Shown: positions 12,462 through 16,702 of the stretch, piece by piece
How positions within the stretch are numbered: position 1 is the stretch's first letter
Layout of the letters: each line of letters opens with the position of its first letter
DNA from: Clostridiales bacterium
GTDB lineage: Bacteria; Bacillota; Clostridia; Oscillospirales; CAG-382
Assembly (NCBI GenBank): GCA_003452915.1
Contig: DMMZ01000069.1
Location: 1-16,702 of the forward strand
Length of the DNA stretch: 16,702 nt
Direction: 5' to 3'
Translations under genes and position numbers: made by a program
The notes under the pieces: model-generated
What the model saw: only the letters and a program-made list of their open reading frames with translations
What the model was told of the DNA's origin: nothing
Databases searched by the model: none

Positions 12462-14204
12462 TTACATTTCTTTTGATATAATCACTTCAAATTCACATAT
12501 AGTGCTTTTTAATGTGGAACTTAGTGTAGGCGAATAAGTAATATTATTAGTACCATCCATTGCAATCTGATATGATATATCAAATTGACAGTTCTTTTTT
12601 TCATGTTTTATCACTACCTCATGAGTGTTTAGGGTAATGAACGCCTTCATCTTGTCAGCAGACAAAATCATATTGTTGGGTGCAAAGTGAAATAATTGCC
12701 TGCATTGTATTTCCTTTATGGATTCGATTCGGTCAATTATCTTCAATTTTTCGTTTTTGAGTATAACTTGACGCTGCCAGGTGAAATTAACATCATTATG
12801 TCCTATAGTATGAAGTATCGTAATGGATGCTTCATTTTGATCCAGTATAAAATTTGTAATTTCAATCTTTGAATGATTTTGAAGATGCTCCAGCATTTCA
12901 TCACAAGATGAAAAACTATCTTCAAATTCAGGTACTACTACAACATTATGAGAACATGATCGTTGAAAATACTCATGTTTGATATTCCGATCATAATTGC
13001 AGCATCCCGCATCAATAATAAGCGGTAATCCGTTGAAATATACCAATATGTTTGGTCTCCCAAAATGCTGGTGATATTCCTTCTGCGGCATCGCATCAAT
13101 AAAAACTTCATACAGGTTGTTTCGAATAACCGAAAACTTGCTTTTATCAAATAAAATTGATTCTTTTCTAACAGGTATCGTTAACGGAAAAATTTTGGTA
13201 ACTATGTTTAAATCCAAATTAACATCTAATGCATAAGAATCGTTGATCTGTAAAGATTGTCCTAAAGTGGAAGAAGCTTGATATAACCAATAATACTGCC
13301 TTTGAATACTTTCTTCAAGACCTATAATGCCTGGAATATTATGCTTTTGCAATAATAGAAATGCTTCAACATACATTCGTGCGATAAAATGACTGTAACT
13401 GGGGCTCGCTTCTGCATTTCCTCCATCTTTATACATTTGGTCAGCTAAATGTTTTTCCAGAATTTGTTTCCCAGTTAAAATATATTGCTCCGCTTTTTCG
13501 AATTCCGGAAACAGAATACCTGCGTACAATAGTACCAACCCTTTTTGTTGGAAATGGTTTCCGCCTGATTTTCCGGTTGACAATTGTTTGATTGCTTCCT
13601 GATATACATGATTTGCATGAAGTTCGATTGCATAATATATTTTTTTCCATTTAGTTTTATCTAAATAAAGGGAAGAGGATAAAAGATATACGCTATGAAT
13701 TAAAACAAGAAATCTCCAACATACCTGCATGTCACGCCAAATAAGACTGGTCTTATGATTCTCTGTGTTATCATAAGGTTCATAAGTATTGTGTTGACTC
13801 CAATCATCAAAATATTTATACCAAGAATCAGCCCATTTTTCATCTCCTGTGCGATAAAATTCCTGAGCCAACGGCAATAAAAAGTATAATCGGTTAATCC
13901 AGACAATCCATTCCCATGGTTTATCTTTTTTCGTTTTAAATTGCTCATATGGCATTTTCCAATTAAATATACCTTGATTTGTCCAGAGTTCAAAAAGTTT
14001 ACCTGACTCAATCCCTTTTAAAATAGCATTACTGTCAGCCGCCCCTTCAAGATGATCCTTTAAGAAGAAAAACGCTCCGCCGTCAAGCAAAAATAATGGA
14101 AAAATATCAACCTGCTTGAACAGTTCTTTTGGGTATGGATGAATGCATTTTTGTTTTTTGTTTAAATACCATTCATGTATCCATGGTTTTTCAAATATAT
14201 CCAA
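12462..14204 (-). CDS. Heparinase II/III family polysaccharide lyase, cytoplasmic
   Basis: 580 residues. The helical (alpha/alpha)-toroid half includes WINRLYFLLPLAQEFYRTGD, SGGNHFQQKGLVLLYAGILF (213-232) and DGGNAEASPSYSHF (260-273). The beta-sandwich half includes HQHFGRPNILVYFNGLPLII (378-397), DAGCCNY and RSCSHNVVVVPE (415-426). Likely catalytic residues by family analogy are Asn216, Tyr270, His380 and His419. These enzymes cleave uronic-acid polysaccharides by beta-elimination. No signal peptide is seen, so it may act on imported oligosaccharides or serve in exopolysaccharide synthesis loci; the substrate is not inferable. The start is TTG (14202-14204) with AAGGAG 7 bases ahead. Its promoter overlaps a 12-bp inverted repeat, suggesting repression. 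It stands alone between terminators. Confidence 0.88.
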   Translation of the reverse strand: MDIFEKPWIHEWYLNKKQKCIHPYPKELFKQVDIFPLFLLDGGAFFFLKDHLEGAADSNAILKGIESGKLFELWTNQGIFNWKMPYEQFKTKKDKPWEWIVWINRLYFLLPLAQEFYRTGDEKWADSWYKYFDDWSQHNTYEPYDNTENHKTSLIWRDMQVCWRFLVLIHSVYLLSSSLYLDKTKWKKIYYAIELHANHVYQEAIKQLSTGKSGGNHFQQKGLVLLYAGILFPEFEKAEQYILTGKQILEKHLADQMYKDGGNAEASPSYSHFIARMYVEAFLLLQKHNIPGIIGLEESIQRQYYWLYQASSTLGQSLQINDSYALDVNLDLNIVTKIFPLTIPVRKESILFDKSKFSVIRNNLYEVFIDAMPQKEYHQHFGRPNILVYFNGLPLIIDAGCCNYDRNIKHEYFQRSCSHNVVVVPEFEDSFSSCDEMLEHLQNHSKIEITNFILDQNEASITILHTIGHNDVNFTWQRQVILKNEKLKIIDRIESIKEIQCRQLFHFAPNNMILSADKMKAFITLNTHEVVIKHEKKNCQFDISYQIAMDGTNNITYSPTLSSTLKSTICEFEVIISKEM

Positions 14205-14264
14205 AACTCTACTCCTTAAAAATTAATTTTAACACTTAAAAATTTATTGCTTATAAACAAATAT

Positions 14265-14292
14265 ATTATACCATATAATAGCTTTATTTCAA
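14265..14292 (-). promoter_or_regulatory. Extended -10 promoter of the heparinase-like gene
   Basis: On the - strand TTGAAA (14292-14287), a 16-base spacer, TATAAT (14270-14265), with TGG directly before the -10 (extended -10 type). It gives a leader of about 55 bases. Confidence 0.7.
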
Positions 14293-14322
14293 TAATATTA
14301 TTAATAATTATATTGAAATAAA
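14283..14322. repeat. 12-bp perfect inverted repeat overlapping the -35, candidate operator
   Basis: TTTATTTCAATA (14283-14294) and TATTGAAATAAA (14311-14322) are exact complements, 16 bases apart. The left arm contains the -35 of the heparinase-like gene, as expected for a repressor site. A terminator role is less likely, because no gene runs into it. The 385-base gap 14205-14589 otherwise holds the promoter, a 14-codon open frame and a terminator. Confidence 0.6.
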
Positions 14323-14485
14323 ATGTTTATTATTAAGTTTAAGTATACCATAAATTCGATTGTCATGCAGAATAAACGATAGAAACATCAACTTGTTTTA
14401 CCTACATTCAATCTATTGATTATTAAAATTTTGATATTGGTCATGTAATATAAATATGTAAATTAAAGAAATAAAGAGGTTAAAT

Positions 14486-14530
14486 ATGGAAAATAATGAA
14501 ATCGATATGGAAAATATACTTATATTTTAA
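14486..14530 (+). other. Possible 14-residue mini-ORF
   Basis: ATG at 14486 encodes MENNEIDMENILIF and then TAA. GAGG (14476-14479) lies 6 bases upstream at a proper spacing. A terminator hairpin at 14557 follows. It may be a truncated gene start or chance; no clear promoter precedes it. Confidence 0.22.
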
Positions 14531-14556
14531 TTAATTGAAAATGTTGTAAAATAATT

Positions 14557-14590
14557 AAAAAAACGAAGGTATAGAAACCTTCGTTTTTTT
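14557..14590 (-). terminator. Terminator of the tRNA operon
   Basis: AAAAAAACGAAGGT (14557-14570) pairs with ACCTTCGTTTTTTT (14577-14590), a perfect 14-bp stem ending directly at the CCA end of tRNA-Glu. The T runs on both strands make it work in both directions. Confidence 0.92.
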
Positions 14591-14664
14591 GGTGACCCGA
14601 AGGAGAATCGAACTCCTGATACCGCCGTGAAAGGGCGGTGTCTTAACCGCTTGACCAACGGGCC
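14590..14664 (-). tRNA. tRNA-Glu (anticodon UUC)
   Basis: On the - strand, GGCCCGT begins the acceptor stem. The anticodon loop CTTTCAC (14633-14627) is closed by CCGCC/GGCGG. The T arm is AGGAG-TTCGATT-CTCCT, and the 3' end TCGGGTC-A-CCA is encoded. It is 75 nt with CCA. All stems pair well except position 7-66 (U/U), at the base of the acceptor stem, which is unusual for this normally paired position. It is transcribed after tRNA-Met, 23 bases apart, from the promoter at 14811-14839. Confidence 0.95.
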
Positions 14665-14687
14665 TTATATGTCGTTGAAAATGGTTT

Positions 14688-14764
14688 TGGTAGCGGAAGT
14701 GGGATTTGAACCTACGACCTGTCGGGTATGAACCGAATGCTCTAGCCAGCTGAGCTATTCCGCC
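14688..14764 (-). tRNA. tRNA-Met (anticodon CAU), elongator type
   Basis: On the - strand, GGCGGAA opens the acceptor stem. The D stem is GCTC/GAGC and the anticodon loop TTCATAC. The 3' end TTCCGCT-A-CCA is encoded; 77 nt in all. The G1-U72 pair, rather than an unpaired C1-A72, argues for elongator Met (or tRNA-Ile2 after lysidine modification) and not initiator. Two pairs are broken: 27-43 (U/C) and 51-63 (A/C) in the T stem. Confidence 0.93.
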
Positions 14765-14810
14765 ATTTTACTGCCGTGTTTTACGGCAATCCGTCATCAG
14801 CGACTTATGC

Positions 14811-14839
14811 ATTATAACAAGAAAAACAGTGTTTGTCAA
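14811..14839 (-). promoter_or_regulatory. Perfect promoter of the tRNA-Met/tRNA-Glu operon
   Basis: On the - strand TTGACA (14839-14834), a 17-base spacer, TATAAT (14816-14811), with an extended -10 TG. A small hairpin, TGCCGT/ACGGCA (14772-14788), lies in the leader just before tRNA-Met, possibly for processing. Confidence 0.9.
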
Positions 14840-14874
14840 TACTGTTATTCAAAAATAAAATAAGATTTTTTTTA

Positions 14875-14904
14875 TTGCTTTTAAAAGGTAATATATGCTA
14901 TAAT
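14875..14904 (+). promoter_or_regulatory. Promoter of pgeF
   Basis: TTGCTT (14875-14880), 18-base spacer, TATAAT (14899-14904), preceded by TGC (extended -10). It is divergent from the tRNA promoter. Confidence 0.75.
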
Positions 14905-14924
14905 TATTGTTGGAGTGATATAAT

Positions 14925-15740
14925 TTGAAAGAATGTTTTATCAAACAAACAGTTAAAATAACTTATTATACAAGTCCTCTTTTTAATTCATACGGTGTTT
15001 CACATATGTTTACTACAAAACATGGCGGAGTAAGCAGCGGTGAGTTCGAGAGCCTTAACTTTGCGGTCGGTGCAGGCGAAAAACGAGATACAACTGAAAA
15101 TGTAATAAAAAACCATGCAATTGCTGCTGGTGTATTCGGTTTATCTGAGAATGATATATGCCGCAGCTATCAAAATCATTCCGTTAATGTTGAAGTTGTC
15201 GGTAATGAGTATAAAGGAACAGGGGTTTATAAGGATCCGTTTCCGTATGGTGTGGACGGACTTGTAACGACCGAGAAAAATCTGATACTTTCGATAAGAA
15301 CAGCCGATTGTGTTCCTGTCTTGTTATATGATTTTAGAAATAAAATAAGCTCCGCAGTTCATGCAGGATGGCGCGGAACTCTCGGAAGAATAACATCAAA
15401 CGCTATCAAAAAAATGAAGTCATTAGGAGCAAAGACGGAAAATATTATAGCCGCTATCGGACCTTGTGTCGGGGTATGTTGTTACGAAGTAGGGGAAGAG
15501 GTTTTTAAATTGTTTATTGAGTCTGACAATGATTTTAATAGTTGTTTTATAAATAAAGACAGTAAATTGTTCTTTGACCTTACAAAAGCCAACGAATTGA
15601 TTTTAATTAAAAGCAGTATTAAAAAAGAAAATATTTCCTCGTCTAGCCTTTGCACTTATTGCAATGAAAACGATTTCTTTTCACACCGCAGAAATGGCTC
15701 GAACAGGGGTACAATGAGTGCTTTTATTGTAAATAAGTAA
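14925..15740 (+). CDS. pgeF: Peptidoglycan editing factor PgeF (laccase-domain, YfiH/YlmD)
   Basis: 271 residues, the family's usual size. Cu-oxidase_4 motifs appear in order: TTKHGGVSSGEFESLNFAVG (30-49), SYQNHS with His85, RTADCVPVLLYD with Cys129, VHAGWRGT with His146, and IGPCVGVCCYEVGEEV (178-193). His85, Cys129 and His146 are the expected zinc ligands. The end is SLCTYCNENDFFSHRRNG then RGTMSAFI. Members act on purine nucleosides in vitro and, in E. coli, correct mis-built peptidoglycan precursors (removing Ser added in place of Ala). The start is TTG at 14925 with GGAG 9 bases ahead. The SbcD-like gene follows after 41 bases and probably shares the transcript. Confidence 0.95.
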   Translation: MKECFIKQTVKITYYTSPLFNSYGVSHMFTTKHGGVSSGEFESLNFAVGAGEKRDTTENVIKNHAIAAGVFGLSENDICRSYQNHSVNVEVVGNEYKGTGVYKDPFPYGVDGLVTTEKNLILSIRTADCVPVLLYDFRNKISSAVHAGWRGTLGRITSNAIKKMKSLGAKTENIIAAIGPCVGVCCYEVGEEVFKLFIESDNDFNSCFINKDSKLFFDLTKANELILIKSSIKKENISSSSLCTYCNENDFFSHRRNGSNRGTMSAFIVNK

Positions 15741-15781
15741 GGTTATATTATAAATAAATAACAGGAGGTTGAAGATAAAAC

Positions 15782-16702
15782 ATGGCAAGAATTTTTCATT
15801 GTGCCGATATACATCTTGATTCGCCATTTTCTTTGGTTAATCCAAAGGAAGCGGAGCGAAGAAGGACCGAACTGAGAGCTGCGTTTACATCTGCTCTTTT
15901 ATTTGCAAAGCAACAGAAAACCGAACTGTTTTTTATAAGCGGTGACCTTTTTGACTGCGATTATGTAACCAGAGATACCAAAGAAATGCTTGTAAACGAG
16001 TTTGAAAAGATGCCGGAATGCAGATTTTTTATCTCTCCGGGTAACCACGACCCATATAACGATGCGTCGCCTTATAAAACTATTTCTTTTCCAAATAACG
16101 TACATATTTTCGGTGAGGAAAAGGAATGTGTATCAATAAATGAGCTTGGAGTTGATGTCTACGGTGTGGGCTTCGGATCTGCTATATACAGGTCAAGTCC
16201 TGTTGTCGGATACAAGATCAAAGATCAGAATAAAATAAACATTCTTGTATGTCACGGTGATACCACCGCTCCTATTTCAACAAATGGACCTGTAACTAAA
16301 AACGAAATAGCTTCTTCCGTTTTTGATTACATAGCACTCGGACATATACATAAGCCAAGTGGTGTTCTAAACGAAAACGGTGTTTATTATGCTTACCCTG
16401 GTTGCATAGAAGGAAGAGGTTTTGACGAGCTTGGTTACAAAGGTGCGTTATACGGCAATATCGAGAAGAGTAAGGTTGAACTGACTTCCAAAATTTTCTC
16501 AAAACGCAGATACGAGATAATAAATATAGATATCGACGGTGTTGCAGGAAAAATGCAAGCACTTGAACAAATTCGTTTCAAAATCCGCAGTTTTACAGAT
16601 GATACCTGTCTTAGGATTATACTGACAGGCGGTGTTTCGGAGTGTTTTGTAATTTCGGATAACGAGATAGGCAAAGGCAGGGAATATCCCTATTATATAG
16701 AG
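15782..16702 (+). CDS. SbcD/Mre11-like DNA repair exonuclease (YhaO type), partial
   Basis: 307 codons are visible and the frame runs off the right edge. Calcineurin-like phosphoesterase motifs are complete: CADIHLD (Asp9, His11), SGDLFD (Asp55), GNHD (87-90), CHGD (157-160) and GHIHKP (187-192). These bind two metal ions and cut DNA. PGCIEGRGFDELGYKGALYG (206-225) and the C-terminal part fit the YhaO branch, whose gene is normally followed by an SMC-like ATPase (YhaN); that gene would lie beyond the window. The ATG at 15782 has AGGAGG at 15763-15768, a perfect but rather distant (13-base) site. Confidence 0.93.
   Translation, partial: MARIFHCADIHLDSPFSLVNPKEAERRRTELRAAFTSALLFAKQQKTELFFISGDLFDCDYVTRDTKEMLVNEFEKMPECRFFISPGNHDPYNDASPYKTISFPNNVHIFGEEKECVSINELGVDVYGVGFGSAIYRSSPVVGYKIKDQNKINILVCHGDTTAPISTNGPVTKNEIASSVFDYIALGHIHKPSGVLNENGVYYAYPGCIEGRGFDELGYKGALYGNIEKSKVELTSKIFSKRRYEIINIDIDGVAGKMQALEQIRFKIRSFTDDTCLRIILTGGVSECFVISDNEIGKGREYPYYIE

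Noticed and set aside
1..16702. CRISPR arrays, rRNA genes, insertion sequences, integrases
   Set aside because: I looked for regularly spaced repeats, rRNA-like stretches and transposase or recombinase motifs and found none.

Overview
The window looks like the chromosome of a low-GC Gram-positive bacterium of the class Clostridia, possibly Oscillospiraceae-like. I infer this from the strong AT bias, canonical SigA promoters (TTGACA-N17-TATAAT), purine-rich Shine-Dalgarno sequences, frequent TTG starts, tRNA genes with encoded CCA, and the families present (DUF368 transporter, YyaL, PgeF, Mre11/SbcD-like nuclease). The species cannot be told from the sequence alone.

Layout. 1-2123 is a + strand block: the end of an ABC transporter ATPase, a DUF368 polyprenyl-phosphate flippase-like membrane protein, a terminator, and a two-gene XRE regulator/membrane protein operon behind a perfect promoter. 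2171-5053 is a - strand block: a small conserved protein whose ribosome binding site lies in a hairpin, an asparagine-rich repeat protein, and a full-length yyaL. 5054-12103 is an accessory block, all on the + strand: a pentapeptide-repeat protein and a TIR-like protein arranged stop-to-start, a PH-like small protein, a VOC-fold protein, a sugar-isomerase remnant, an orphan Imm5-like immunity protein, and a luxE-luxC fatty-acid-reductase pair. 12104-14204 (-) holds a truncated second copy of the yyaL 5' end and a heparinase II/III-like lyase. 14590-14764 (-) carries tRNA-Glu and tRNA-Met. 14925-16702 (+) is pgeF and the start of an SbcD/Mre11-like nuclease gene.

The main structural observation is that the accessory block is bracketed by a 173-bp direct repeat (4881-5053 and 12105-12277, 167/173 identical by my count). 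It is the start of yyaL, intact on the left and cut off at the CHWC active-site motif on the right. Together with the mixture of gene fragments, base composition shifts and a 13-bp motif repeated three times between genes, this points to acquired DNA. No integrase or transposase is visible.

The best candidate for an undescribed system is the pentapeptide-repeat/TIR-like pair (5364-7412). It has its own consensus promoter and no spacing between the genes. The TIR-like protein carries the conserved FELGYA glutamate motif of TIR-type NAD-consuming enzymes plus an unrecognised C-terminal domain. The pentapeptide protein has an unrecognised N-terminal domain of about 140 residues. A sensor/effector antiviral role is inference only.
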